64,000 nucleotides of DNA, taken from positions 20,332 to 84,331 of the forward strand of contig JAKQDH010000063.1 of NCBI GenBank assembly GCA_029558835.1, written 5' to 3'. Under the pieces are notes generated by a model. The model was given only the letters and a program-made list of their open reading frames with translations, was not told the origin of the DNA and searched no databases. A program made the translations under genes and the position numbers. This stretch comes from Planctomycetota bacterium (GTDB lineage: Bacteria > Planctomycetota > Phycisphaerae > UBA1845). Positions 1 to 8,451 of this stretch are shown here, piece by piece (the first letter of the stretch is position 1; each line of letters begins with the position of its first letter).

Positions 1-1403
1 TTGGCGTCCTTGGCCCGCGCGGCGAACGCCTCCGCCTTGGCGCGGGCCTCAATCAGGTCCTCCATCAGGCTCAGCAAGGCCTCGCGGTTCTGCCTCAGGT
101 CGCGGTTCGACTGGGTCAGACTGGCGTGCCCGACCCCCAGCGTGCTTACGAGAACGGCAAACTCGCGCAGGAAGCCCAGAATGAACTCCAGCTTCTCGCG
201 CTCGACGACGCGTATCTCCGCCAGGGCCGCCAGGTACTCTTCCTCGGGAAAACCGTACTGGGACGCCTGCCTCCGGAAGAAGTCCAGGTCCGGCGGCTCC
301 AGCAGAAACTGTCCGACAAAGAGGTTCGCCACGTGCTTACCGTGCACGATGATGGGACAGGCCGCGTCCGCCAGGCCGTTCTTGCAAGTGTAAACGGAGA
401 AGCCGTCTGTCGCGCGCAGTTGATTCACGAGCAGCGTGTCGCTTTCGACGCACTTGCTGGACGTCTGGGGGTTTTTCCGATGGAAGTGCGTGCAGATCTT
501 CTTCCACTTCGCGCTTACCAACACCTCGCCGTTCAGGTCAATGATGGCGGCGGCCGTGCCCACCAGTTCACAGAGACTCTCCAACAGCCCCTGCAATTCC
601 TTGATCTGCCTGAGACTGGCGAGTATCTCCTCGGACGTGGGCGTCTGTTCCGTGGGCGTCTGCCGCCGCGAGTCATCCAGTTCCGGTCGCGGCGCCTCCA
701 TTCCCCCAAAGGCATGCGCACGCCCCAGCTCCTGCGACAACCTGTTGACCTGCGCCTTCAGCTCACTGATCCTCTGTTCGCGCCCGACCATGGCGGCGTT
801 TTGCCGCGCGAGTGCATCAAGTGATTGCTTCAAGGACCGCAGGGCCTGCACGCGCTGCAGAATCATGCCCGCCAGATTCATGTACGTGTCGACCATGTCC
901 TTGAGCTTCAGCCGGGCGCCCTGCGGGAAGTACACCTTCGCCACGGCGATGAGGGTGCCCTCGCGGATGCAGGAGAGACAGAATGGAACCGTGTTCTCGA
1001 TATCGACCCCACCGGGGAGCAGCGGGGCGGCCAGGGCATCTATCGGGCAGTCGGCGTGCCGCGTGCAGCTCCGCACCTGCCGGCCCAGGTAGCGCTCCAA
1101 CATCTCCCCAGTGACGTGGGTGCCGCCCGACTTTCCCGCTTCCGCGACGGCGGTGGCCGCCGCTTCTTCCCAATCGACGGCCTTCAAGGTCAGCGTGTTG
1201 GTCACGGGATCGTATTCACTGAGCGCCGCGCCGCGCGCCGCACAGATGCGTCGGACGTTGCGGCAGAGGACTGCATAGACGCGGTCCTCGGAGGCGCCCT
1301 CGACCTCCATGACCGTGTCATACAGGATCCGGAACGCCCGGTTGCGCTCCTCCAGCACGTGCGCGGCCGGGTCTATAGAAGGTGTTGTTTGACCTGCGCT
1401 CAT
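1..1403 (-). CDS. GAF + PocR-domain sensory protein, C-terminus cut by window edge
   Basis: The open frame runs from ATG at 1403 to the left edge without a stop, about 467 residues. Residues about 20-165 look like a GAF-type module containing several Cys (CTRHADCP, CLSC). A coiled-coil stretch follows (about 165-235), then a PocR-type ligand-binding domain (about 240-400), recognised from LVGTAAAIIDLNGEVLVSA, CVESDTLL and CKNGLADAACPIIVHGKHVA. The visible end is another predicted helix (NREALLSLMEDLIEARAKAE), the usual linker before a histidine kinase or similar output domain, which lies outside the window. The start overlaps the stop of the upstream permease by four bases (ATGA), so it is probably translationally coupled and senses something linked to the sulfur transport operon. 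Output type is unknown. Confidence 0.8.
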   Translation of the reverse strand, partial: MSAGQTTPSIDPAAHVLEERNRAFRILYDTVMEVEGASEDRVYAVLCRNVRRICAARGAALSEYDPVTNTLTLKAVDWEEAAATAVAEAGKSGGTHVTGEMLERYLGRQVRSCTRHADCPIDALAAPLLPGGVDIENTVPFCLSCIREGTLIAVAKVYFPQGARLKLKDMVDTYMNLAGMILQRVQALRSLKQSLDALARQNAAMVGREQRISELKAQVNRLSQELGRAHAFGGMEAPRPELDDSRRQTPTEQTPTSEEILASLRQIKELQGLLESLCELVGTAAAIIDLNGEVLVSAKWKKICTHFHRKNPQTSSKCVESDTLLVNQLRATDGFSVYTCKNGLADAACPIIVHGKHVANLFVGQFLLEPPDLDFFRRQASQYGFPEEEYLAALAEIRVVEREKLEFILGFLREFAVLVSTLGVGHASLTQSNRDLRQNREALLSLMEDLIEARAKAEAFAARAKDA

Positions 1404-1948
1404 CGTGTCCGAGGAGTCCGCTTGCGGATGGCCAGGAACCAGATCACGGCACCGGCTGCCAGCGTGGCCGTCACGTACGGCGCCGCGACGCCCAACAGTC
1501 CGGGAAGCAGGAGCTTCTCCACGTGGTAACCCTTCTCCAGGAGCGGATCGAGGCCGTACACGACCAGGGCCATTCCCGGAATCAAGGCAACCAGCACGAC
1601 CAGGTACATGAGGTTCCCCTCGCCGAGCTGGCGCAGGGTACCCAGAATGCAGCCGCCGCACAGGGCAATCCCCGCCCCAAACAGAATGCCGGACAGCACG
1701 TTGTAGAACCCAAAGCCGCGCAGTTGGCCGACGGCCTTCAGCCCCAGCGCGTCAGAAACATACCCGCTCAGGAGGAAGCCCACGCTGGTGATCGTAAACA
1801 CCACCAGGAACATCCGGGTAATACGCTTGCCTCTGCCTAAGTAGATCTCCCCCAGGCCGTGGGCGAAGCAGAGCCCCGCCCGCTGCACGAAGTAGCCGAA
1901 GCCGATCCCGAACAACACGCCCAGCGTTGCCAGCAGTGGAAATGACAT
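1400..1948 (-). CDS. YeeE/YedE family sulfur-compound permease, second half-size subunit
   Basis: 182-residue integral membrane protein with about five hydrophobic segments. The family signature is visible as GAGIALCGGCILGTLRQLGE, the Gly-rich loop with paired Cys positions of the YeeE/YedE (DUF395) thiosulfate/sulfur transporter family. The longer in-frame extension upstream was rejected: ATG at 1948 is preceded by GGGGAGG at good spacing and starts directly with a membrane helix (MSFPLLATLGVLFGIGFGYF). It is two bases downstream of the first half-subunit and is expected to act with it, as in other split YeeE/YedE systems. Substrate (thiosulfate, other sulfur species, or a selenium compound) cannot be told from sequence. 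Confidence 0.85.
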   Translation of the reverse strand: MSFPLLATLGVLFGIGFGYFVQRAGLCFAHGLGEIYLGRGKRITRMFLVVFTITSVGFLLSGYVSDALGLKAVGQLRGFGFYNVLSGILFGAGIALCGGCILGTLRQLGEGNLMYLVVLVALIPGMALVVYGLDPLLEKGYHVEKLLLPGLLGVAAPYVTATLAAGAVIWFLAIRKRTPRTR

Positions 1949-1950
1949 GT

Positions 1951-2562
1951 CTATTGCCTCCCCAGGGTGTGGCCGTATATCAGATGAGCGCCGATGAAGA
2001 TGCCCGCCACCGACAGAAACGAGGACACCGAGAGCATCGGTATGCCGGTGACAAAGGCGGTGGTGCACGTGCCCGGCGCCACCGTGATACCCATTCCGAT
2101 CAGGAACCCGCCCACGATCGCTTTGGCCAAATCCCTTTTCCGGGGAAGCCGCAGGCGGAACTCACCACTGCTGAGTGCACCCACCAGGGCCCCCGCCACG
2201 ACACCGACGTTCACCAGGAAAGCGAAGAGGAAGCCGTGGTTGTCTCCCAGGATCCCGATCAACGGCAGGAAGCTGCTGCCGCCGATCCAGAACTTCTGGA
2301 TGGTCAGGTACATGATGACGTTGAGGACGGCGAAGCAGCCCACGAGGAACAGGGGGTTGCTCAGCTTGCGCCGCGTCGTGCGGCGGGGCTCAGGAGAGGC
2401 GGGCTCGGTCAGACGGCCGGTCTCTCCCCGCCCGGGTTGCCCGGTGGGAATCTGCCGGAGGCGTTCCTCAACATCGGGACGAGTGGCGCCCCCTGCCCGC
2501 TCCGTGACACCGCGGGTGCCGGGAGTCGGCGCGTTATGGCCCGTGGTCTCGTTCATGTTCAT
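1951..2562 (-). CDS. YeeE/YedE family sulfur-compound permease, first half-size subunit
   Basis: 203 residues. The first about 65 are a hydrophilic, Arg/Pro-rich cytoplasmic leader, unusual for this family; the rest is membrane protein with about four or five helices. The family Gly/Cys loop is seen as GGFLIGMGITVAPGTCTTAF. It overlaps the end of the TusA-like gene by 29 bases and is followed after two bases by the other half-subunit, so the three form one transcription and translation unit. Two adjacent half-size proteins of this family are common in sulfur-metabolising bacteria and presumably associate into one channel. A second in-frame ATG lies two codons downstream. Confidence 0.85.
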   Translation of the reverse strand: MNMNETTGHNAPTPGTRGVTERAGGATRPDVEERLRQIPTGQPGRGETGRLTEPASPEPRRTTRRKLSNPLFLVGCFAVLNVIMYLTIQKFWIGGSSFLPLIGILGDNHGFLFAFLVNVGVVAGALVGALSSGEFRLRLPRKRDLAKAIVGGFLIGMGITVAPGTCTTAFVTGIPMLSVSSFLSVAGIFIGAHLIYGHTLGRQ

Positions 2563-2803
2563 GGTCCTGGTTGCCTTTCAACTGTCTCTTCACGATCACT
2601 TCCCACACGCTGCCACGGCTGCTGATCGTGAGGGATACATCGGGAAACTCTTCCAGTTCCTCGGGCACCGACTTCAGGGCGAGCGGATCGTCCACCATGC
2701 ACCGGAGCTTCTGGCCCGGTCGCAGCCGCGCCACTTCCCGGACGATCGCCACCACGGGATACGGGCAGATCTTCCCGCAAAGGTCGAGCGCATCGTCGTC
2801 CAT
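2534..2803 (-). CDS. TusA-family sulfur carrier protein
   Basis: 89-residue cytoplasmic protein with the TusA/SirA fold signature DLCGKICPYPVVAIVREV; Cys13 in the CPxP motif is the persulfide-carrying residue in the family. ATG at 2803 has GGAG about nine bases upstream. It is the first gene of the minus-strand operon and overlaps the permease start. TusA-like proteins next to YeeE/YedE channels are known to accept imported thiosulfate-sulfur; the same two families (YedF/YedE) also accompany selenium metabolism in some bacteria. The role here, taking sulfur or selenium from the two permeases, is inferred from context. Confidence 0.88.
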   Translation of the reverse strand: MDDDALDLCGKICPYPVVAIVREVARLRPGQKLRCMVDDPLALKSVPEELEEFPDVSLTISSRGSVWEVIVKRQLKGNQDHEHERDHGP

Positions 2804-3391
2804 CGTGCGATCTCCGTCGGTCTGAGAAACGAGCGCAGCGTATCAGCATCCTCTCCCGCAAGACCTGCCCGGAAGACACTCGGGGTAGTCCCTGTCCCCG
2901 CATCGCCACGAATTGGCACCAGGGCAAGTGGGCCCCGTCCCCGCAGTCCGTTCTACACGGTGAATCGGGACGACAACCATGTGCGTTGAGCAGTTCTTCC
3001 ACCCCATCCGCTGCCGCGGGCGCGTCCGCTAATGCGACTGGTGGGACGTCGGCGCGGGCTCGAAGATCGGACCGCCAGGCAGGTCGTGTGCAGATCGGAT
3101 GGGAACCGCTGCTTGCCTTTGGTTGTGCAACACGCCACGTCCCGGTATCGGCAGGAGATCTGATGCACGCCGGACTGGCCGTGCGGGCTCGTGCCCCCGT
3201 CAGGGCAGCCCAGCCCCGCCCGGATTGCAGCTCGGGCCCGCGGAACCGGAAACCCTGTCGGATCCAGCGTCACTGAAGTGCAGTGGCAGGCAGTCACTTG
3301 ACGACGCCGAAGACGCCTCGATAACATGCCCACCGGGAAGCGGGCGCCCTGCGGGCGCCGTGACACGCTGGCACACCGGTCGGGGGCGATC
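2804..3391. other. 588-bp intergenic region, divergent promoters expected
   Basis: This lies between the divergently transcribed TusA-like gene (minus) and the radical SAM gene (plus), so it must hold promoters for both. I see no convincing coding frame, RNA gene or strong hairpin; reading frames here have no family resemblance and no plausible ribosome binding sites. Confidence 0.5.
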
Positions 3392-4687
3392 ATGTGGTTG
3401 CAGCGGTCCATAAAACGCGCAGTAGGGAGACGGCTGACCGGGGCGCGCCGGCTGGTTCTGCGCCGCGAAGTCCCCGCGCTGGAGAGCAGGCTCGACGCCC
3501 TCCCTGAACTGGGCCTCTACCTGCACGTCCCGTTCTGTCGCCAGATCTGTCCCTACTGCCCCTACAACAAAGAGCTCTTCGATGCCGATCTGGCGCAGCG
3601 TTATACCCAGGCTGCCCTGCGCGAGATCGACATCTACGCCGATCTCGTCGGTCACAAGCCCGTCACCTCCTTCTACATCGGCGGAGGTACGCCGACGACG
3701 CTGCTCCATGCCGGGCTCGACCGGATCCTGGAACACGTCTACGCCTCCTTCCCCATGCAATGCGACGTCCACCTGGAGAGCCACGTCAACGACCTGAGCC
3801 ACGACAACCTCGGCTTGCTTCTCTCCCTGGGGGTCAAGCACCTGAGCATTGGCGTGGAGGCCCTCCAGGACCGGCACCTGAGGACTCTCTGCCGACCGTA
3901 CACTGTTGACCAGGCTATGGCCGCCGTCAATCGAGCGGTGCACGCGGGCTTCGACTGTGTCAACGTGGACGCCATCTTCGCCTTGCCGGGCCAGACGCTC
4001 GCCGAGATCGAGGAACTGGGCCACCGCATGGTTGCTTTGGGCGCAGACCAGGTAACCACGTATCCGCTCTTCGAGTTCCCCTATACCCGTTGGCCCCAGC
4101 TTGCCCGCCAGAACGGCTACCGACGCTTCGGTGCCCTGCGCAAGCGGAGGATGTTGCGAACGCTGGAGCACATCTTCTACGACGCCGGATTCCGCAGAAG
4201 CTCGGTGTGGGCGTTTACGCGCAGCGGCGTGCCGCGGTACTGCTCGGTGACGGTCCCGCTGTACCTCGGCCTGGGCGCCAGCGGCAGCTCGTATCTAAGA
4301 GACGTATTCTACGTCAATACGTTCAACGTGCGGGCCTATTGCGAGGCGCTTGAGCAGGGGCGTTTGCCGATCGCCTTGTCGCTCGATCTGTCCCCGGACA
4401 TGCAAATGGCCGGCTGGCTCTACTGGCGCCTCTACGAGACCAGATTCCGCAAGTCGCGCTTCTACGAGCGCTTCGGAAGATCATTCGACGAGGTATTCGG
4501 CAAGTACTTCAAGCTGTTAGCGCTGGCCGGCTTCCTCACGGATGACGGAGACGAGATCGTTTGTTCGGATCGCGGCACCTACTGGCTGCACTGGGTGGAG
4601 GACCTGTTCTCCATCGACTATGTAGGTGCCCTCTGGGGCACCTCCGGCCAACAACCCTGGCCGCAGGAGGTCGTTTTGACGGTGTGA
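3392..4687 (+). CDS. HemN/HemW-like radical SAM protein
   Basis: 431 residues from ATG 3392 (an upstream in-frame start adds 22 low-complexity residues and was rejected). The radical SAM cluster motif CRQICPYC (Cys49, Cys53, Cys56, spacing CxxxCxxC) sits in LYLHVPFCRQICPYC, typical of the coproporphyrinogen III oxidase-like HemN/HemW group. SFYIGGGTPTTL is the SAM-binding Gly motif, and LSIGVEALQDRHLRTL and ALPGQTLAEIEELGHRMVAL are also typical of the group. The C-terminal about 130 residues (from about 300) correspond to the HemN C-terminal region but are divergent. It could be a heme chaperone (HemW), a methyltransferase-like member, or a specialised oxidase; true HemN is not demonstrated. 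It appears monocistronic. Confidence 0.85.
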   Translation: MWLQRSIKRAVGRRLTGARRLVLRREVPALESRLDALPELGLYLHVPFCRQICPYCPYNKELFDADLAQRYTQAALREIDIYADLVGHKPVTSFYIGGGTPTTLLHAGLDRILEHVYASFPMQCDVHLESHVNDLSHDNLGLLLSLGVKHLSIGVEALQDRHLRTLCRPYTVDQAMAAVNRAVHAGFDCVNVDAIFALPGQTLAEIEELGHRMVALGADQVTTYPLFEFPYTRWPQLARQNGYRRFGALRKRRMLRTLEHIFYDAGFRRSSVWAFTRSGVPRYCSVTVPLYLGLGASGSSYLRDVFYVNTFNVRAYCEALEQGRLPIALSLDLSPDMQMAGWLYWRLYETRFRKSRFYERFGRSFDEVFGKYFKLLALAGFLTDDGDEIVCSDRGTYWLHWVEDLFSIDYVGALWGTSGQQPWPQEVVLTV

Positions 4688-5006
4688 AGGCCGTCCCGCG
4701 TCCATCGTCACCGGTGCGCTCCCCGGCCGGAGCAGTCTTCGAACGGGCCGAACTGGATGCCGAGCACGTCGTCACCCGGCAGTCATTTCCCGCGCGTGTC
4801 TGTTACGTCCGACCGCCGAGGCGGAAAGCGAGCAGCAGACGTTCCCCTGGGTTGCCATCCCCGCGCCCAAGCGGGCCGGTTCGATGCTCGACCTTGAACC
4901 GACCTGACCCCCAGGTTACGATTCGCCACATGAGCCCGCGCGACGCGTTAGCCCTGTCGAGGTGTTTCCTTTGCGTCGTCGTGGCACTCCCGGAGGTACT
5001 CATCCC
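4688..5006. other. 319-bp intergenic region
   Basis: Between the radical SAM gene and the HsdR remnant. No convincing gene, RNA or hairpin is visible. Confidence 0.4.
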
Positions 5007-5204
5007 ATGCAGCAGCTCATCAAAGAGATCGAGGACCTGCGCGCCCGCCTTCCCAGGCTCCGCCGCGAGCAGCTCAAGGAGACCCCCACGCGCAGCAAGG
5101 TGATCAATCCGTTACTAAGGGCCCTGGGCTGGGACGTGCTCGACCAGGAGGAAGCAGAGGAACCACTCGACCTGCCGCGCAGTACGTCGTATGATGGTGG
5201 GTAG
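5007..5204 (+). pseudogene. Remnant of an HsdR N-terminal (type I restriction R subunit-like) protein
   Basis: 65 codons from ATG 5007 (GGAGG lies about 13 bases upstream). MQQLIKEIEDLRARLPRL followed by KETPTRSKVINPLLRALGWD is the classic opening of proteins with the type I restriction R-protein N-terminal nuclease domain (HSDR_N). In intact members this continues into the PD-(D/E)xK core; here the frame breaks off after LDQEEAEEPLD and ends at 5204. It is therefore most likely a decayed or deleted defence gene, or less likely a free-standing small ORF. The gene that follows is also an anti-phage family. Confidence 0.5.
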
Positions 5205-5262
5205 TTGGGGTCCCCACAGCCGAGCGGCGCTGAGACGCAAAGCCAGCTAACCGAGGCAACAC

Positions 5263-7116
5263 ATGAACGTACGGTTTACCGGCAGCTACGAGGAGTTCAG
5301 GGAGAAGCTCCAGCACATCAGTGGTGTGTGGCGCGATTTGAACCCGAACCAGAAGCAACTCCGAACGCCCGCAGGCGGAGTCCTGAACTGGTACCCGTCG
5401 ACCGGATCGCTCACCTTCCAAGGCAACTCGCCTGGTGCGGAGAAGTTGCGTGACGAGGTCATTGCCGCTCTCACGGGTACGCCCGTCGATGCTGCGCCCG
5501 GCTTGACGCCGCAGAGGGAAACTGTCCCGGAGAGACACGGTGCTGAAGTCACAGTCCCCGTGCCCATGGCAACAGCAGAGTCAGGGGCAGGTCGGTCTGG
5601 GCTGTTGCAGAGGGCCTTCTCCGAGTCCGAGTTGGTGTTTGCACTGATTGGAGCGGTCGGCACAGAGCTGCAGAAGGTGCGGGGTATTCTCGACGACTGG
5701 CTAAGAAAGGCTGGCTACTCGGTCAGACAGATCCGGATCACGCAAGACGTGATCCCGAAGATCGTCGAGAACATCCCACGTTCCGGAAGCTCCGAATACG
5801 ATCGGCTCAGTGGCCTCATGGATGCGGGGAACGAGGCGCGCGCTACATCAGGTGACAACTCGATACTGGCTCTTGGCGCTGCCGCGTACATCAACTCCCA
5901 AAGGAGCAAGGACGAGAACGGGTGCCCGCAACATGTACCCAGGTGTGCGTACGTCATCAGTTCGCTCAAACACCCCGACGAGGTTGGTCGTCTGCGCGAG
6001 ATCTATCCGCAGGGGTTCTACCTCATCGGTGTGCATGCTGACGAAAAACGGCGGTTTGACTACCTGACCAAAGACAAATCGATATCCGACGCCAAGGCGA
6101 ACGAGCTCATCGACCGCGATGAGAACGAGCACCTACCCCACGGCCAGAGAGTTGCCGACACGTTTCACCTCTCCGACTTCTTCGTGCGGATCGATGGGCA
6201 GGACGACCATCTGAAAGACAGCGTGTGGCGGATTCTCGAACTCCTCTTCGGGAACCCGTACGTGACCCCGACTTTCGATGAGTACGCCATGTTTCTCGCC
6301 TTCGCGGCTTCACTCAGCTCCGCCGACCTGTCCCGTCAAGTCGGCGCCGTCGTGGCGGTCGACGAGCAGGTCGTCGCCACCGGTGCCAATGACTGCCCTC
6401 GTGCAAACGGCGGACGATATTGGCCCGTGCGCAATCCCAAGACGCACCGGATCGAGGACCAGGAGGACGGGCGCGATTACATGAGGGGCGAAGATTCCAA
6501 CAAGGTCGAACAGCAGAAGATCATCGATGAGATCCTAGACCGCGCGGAGAAGACTGGGCTTGACCGCGAGAAGGTCCGTGAGGCCCTCGACGCAAGCCGT
6601 ATCCGCGACTTGACCGAGTTTGGGCGCGTAGTGCACGCGGAAATGGACGCTCTGCTTTCCTGCGGTCGAATCCGAGCGCCTACCCAAGGCGGCACACTCT
6701 ACTGCACCACCTTCCCGTGCCACAACTGCGCCAAGCACATTGTGGGGGCTGGAATCCACCGTGTTGTGTTCATCGAGCCGTACGAGAAGTCGAAGGCTGC
6801 CGAGTTTCATTCGGACTCGATCCAGGTCGGTTTTGCCGACCTGGGGTCCCCGCCTGATGACCGCCGGATGGTATGCTTCGAGCCCTTCGTCGGCGTTGGT
6901 CCCCGGCGGTTTTTCGACCTCTTTTCAATCCGGCTCGGTTCCGGGTATCCTGTGGAGCGGAAGAACGTAGCGGGGCGGGTGATGGAGTGGAAGGCTGGGC
7001 AAAGCGGGCTCCGGCTCCAGATGTTGCCCGCGTCGTACCTGGACCTGGAGTTCGTCGCCGGAGACATGTTCAACAAAGCCCGCAGCGCGGTCACGGAGCT
7101 TGGCAATGGAGGTTGA
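5263..7116 (+). CDS. Anti-phage dCTP/dCMP deaminase (AvcD-like) with extra N-terminal domain
   Basis: 617 residues. Residues 1-70 form an additional small domain with WYPSTGSLTFQG. Residues about 122-340 are the P-loop-like nucleotide-kinase-fold region that opens FALIGAVGTELQKV, as in AvcD-type proteins. From about 345 to 560 is the zinc-dependent cytidine/deoxycytidylate deaminase domain: His458-Ala-Glu460 (VHAEMDALLSCGR) and Cys486/Cys489 (TFPCHNCAKHI) give the zinc ligands and proton shuttle. Family members degrade the cytosine deoxynucleotide pool on phage infection. The known system has an antisense or inhibitory RNA beside it (avcI); only 58 bases separate this start from the upstream remnant and I cannot recognise such an RNA. 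Length exceeds typical AvcD (about 530) because of the N-terminal domain. Confidence 0.85.
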   Translation: MNVRFTGSYEEFREKLQHISGVWRDLNPNQKQLRTPAGGVLNWYPSTGSLTFQGNSPGAEKLRDEVIAALTGTPVDAAPGLTPQRETVPERHGAEVTVPVPMATAESGAGRSGLLQRAFSESELVFALIGAVGTELQKVRGILDDWLRKAGYSVRQIRITQDVIPKIVENIPRSGSSEYDRLSGLMDAGNEARATSGDNSILALGAAAYINSQRSKDENGCPQHVPRCAYVISSLKHPDEVGRLREIYPQGFYLIGVHADEKRRFDYLTKDKSISDAKANELIDRDENEHLPHGQRVADTFHLSDFFVRIDGQDDHLKDSVWRILELLFGNPYVTPTFDEYAMFLAFAASLSSADLSRQVGAVVAVDEQVVATGANDCPRANGGRYWPVRNPKTHRIEDQEDGRDYMRGEDSNKVEQQKIIDEILDRAEKTGLDREKVREALDASRIRDLTEFGRVVHAEMDALLSCGRIRAPTQGGTLYCTTFPCHNCAKHIVGAGIHRVVFIEPYEKSKAAEFHSDSIQVGFADLGSPPDDRRMVCFEPFVGVGPRRFFDLFSIRLGSGYPVERKNVAGRVMEWKAGQSGLRLQMLPASYLDLEFVAGDMFNKARSAVTELGNGG

Positions 7117-7324
7117 CAAGCAGAAAGCGAAGCAAATGCCGGTTCAAGCAAAGGCGCACCAAGGACAACGCGATGCGTTCGTCGAGCATTTGGAGCAGGC
7201 CAGTAGGGTGGTCGGAACTTGGCCGGATTGGAAGCAGCGAATCCTCGGGGGTACACCCGCTCCGCCTCAAGCGGTACCGCCCAAGGCGCCCGGATCATCT
7301 GGGTGTGCTGCGCCAGCGCAGTAG
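7106..7324 (+). CDS. Small protein overlapping the deaminase gene, WPDWKQ motif
   Basis: 72 residues from ATG 7106, with GGAG about eight bases upstream, inside the last codons of the deaminase gene (11-base overlap), so probably co-translated. The visible pattern is a helical segment DAFVEHLEQASRVVGTWPDW followed by KQRILGG and a Pro/Ala-rich tail. The TWPxWK motif resembles small uncharacterised proteins found in many genomes, but I cannot name a family. Role with the deaminase (partner, regulator, or unrelated passenger) is unknown. Confidence 0.5.
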   Translation: MEVDKQKAKQMPVQAKAHQGQRDAFVEHLEQASRVVGTWPDWKQRILGGTPAPPQAVPPKAPGSSGCAAPAQ

Positions 7325-7446
7325 CGATTCCCCGGGGAGGAACGGGTACGCAGCTAGTTTCAAAGATCGTGTGCGTCCCGGTTCCCGTGGTTCCTTGTCA
7401 GGTGCCGACGCAGTCTCCGTGGGGCAGCCGACCAGTGATGGGTGAC

Positions 7447-8091
7447 CTACGCGCAGGCCAGCAGCGCAACCAGGACGAAGACCAATTCGATGGCGCCCGC
7501 CACGATGCCCGCGGTCGCCAGGCCCCAGCCGCCCAGGTGCGGATTCCGCGCGATGTCACGCCGCGCGCGGATCCCCAACGCAATGGCGATGATCGCCAGG
7601 AACGGTTTGAACACGAACAGCCCGCACAATCCGACGATCAACGCCGCTATGGCATGCCCGCTCGTGCGTGCGGCAGACACCCCGGGCGGCGGCGGTTCGG
7701 GCACCCAGACAGGCGACCCGCACGCCACACCGCCCGGTGACACAGGGCCCCCGCCCGCCTGTGTCCCCGGCACGCCCGCCGAAGCAGGGTTCCACGCGGG
7801 CGGCCGGACCGCTGCCGAAGACGCCTGCGGTGACGACCCGGCCGACCCAGACCCCCAACCCCGCGACCCGGAGGCGGATGTGCCAGGCGCGGAAGACTGA
7901 CCGGCTCCGGCCCCAGGATTCCCCGGTTGGTCCGTGGTCGCAGGGGCACTCGGCGGAGCGGCAAAGAGCCCGTCGGGAACCACGAAGTCCTGGCGGCACC
8001 GGGGACACTCGACCTGCCTGCCGGCCACGCCTCGGCGGGCCCGCAGCCGCTCGCCACACTGCGGACAGAAGATCGGCCACTCCTTGTCCAT
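7447..8091 (-). CDS. Zinc-ribbon and DUF4190-like membrane protein
   Basis: 214 residues from ATG 8091 (GGAGG seven bases upstream); a ten-residue longer frame has no ribosome binding site. The N-terminus is a zinc ribbon (FCPQCGERLRARR and VECPRCRQDFVVP: two CxxC pairs). Residues about 45-145 are a Gly/Ser/Pro-rich low-complexity linker. The C-terminus has two membrane helices (HAIAALIVGLCGLFVFKPFL and ATAGIVAGAIELVFVLVALL) flanking a short cytoplasmic loop with Arg, the usual DUF4190 arrangement. Such proteins are frequent and uncharacterised in planctomycetes. Monocistronic, divergent from the next gene. Confidence 0.7.
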   Translation of the reverse strand: MDKEWPIFCPQCGERLRARRGVAGRQVECPRCRQDFVVPDGLFAAPPSAPATTDQPGNPGAGAGQSSAPGTSASGSRGWGSGSAGSSPQASSAAVRPPAWNPASAGVPGTQAGGGPVSPGGVACGSPVWVPEPPPPGVSAARTSGHAIAALIVGLCGLFVFKPFLAIIAIALGIRARRDIARNPHLGGWGLATAGIVAGAIELVFVLVALLACA

Positions 8092-8451
8092 CGTGCCTCC
8101 AGTCCGTCTTGCCCGGCACACCAGAGGTGTAGCCGTTGCTAACTCGCCTGCGCGGGGGCACTCGGGCGAGATACCTGTTTAGCCTGGGTGCCATGCCTTC
8201 AGCCGCCGCAGGCGGGGGTGGGCATGTGCCACGACTGCAAAGCCATGCTTACCCGCGACGGCGGTCGCGGGAAAGCACGGCACCCATAGCGCCGAACACG
8301 CTAAGCACCTGCTGGGCGGGACGCCCGAGCCACGGCGCCTCGGCGGTTGCAGCCGCTCCCGCAGGTGCCCGGCCGCCTCGTGGACACCCCAGCCCCCCCA
8401 GTGTACCATCCAGCCTCCTCGATCAACAACAACAACCGAGGAGTGCCGCGA
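8092..8451. other. 360-bp divergent intergenic region with a perfect hairpin
   Basis: The promoters for both flanking genes should lie here. The only structure I can point to is an eight-base-pair perfect stem (CCCGCGAC / GTCGCGGG, loop GGCG) at 8252-8271, preceded by CATGCTTA. A related sequence with the same CTTACCCGCGA lead occurs at 60551-60592, so this is probably an interspersed repeat and not a gene-specific signal. Confidence 0.4.

Noticed and set aside
126..1529. Several long plus-strand frames over the first 1.5 kb
   Set aside because: They are antisense shadows of the minus-strand GAF-PocR gene and permease, whose protein motifs are clear; the plus-strand frames have no family resemblance.
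4561..5103. 180-residue plus-strand frame over the end of the radical SAM gene
   Set aside because: It runs out of frame through the coding 3' end and the intergenic DNA; low-complexity Arg/Pro/Ser content.
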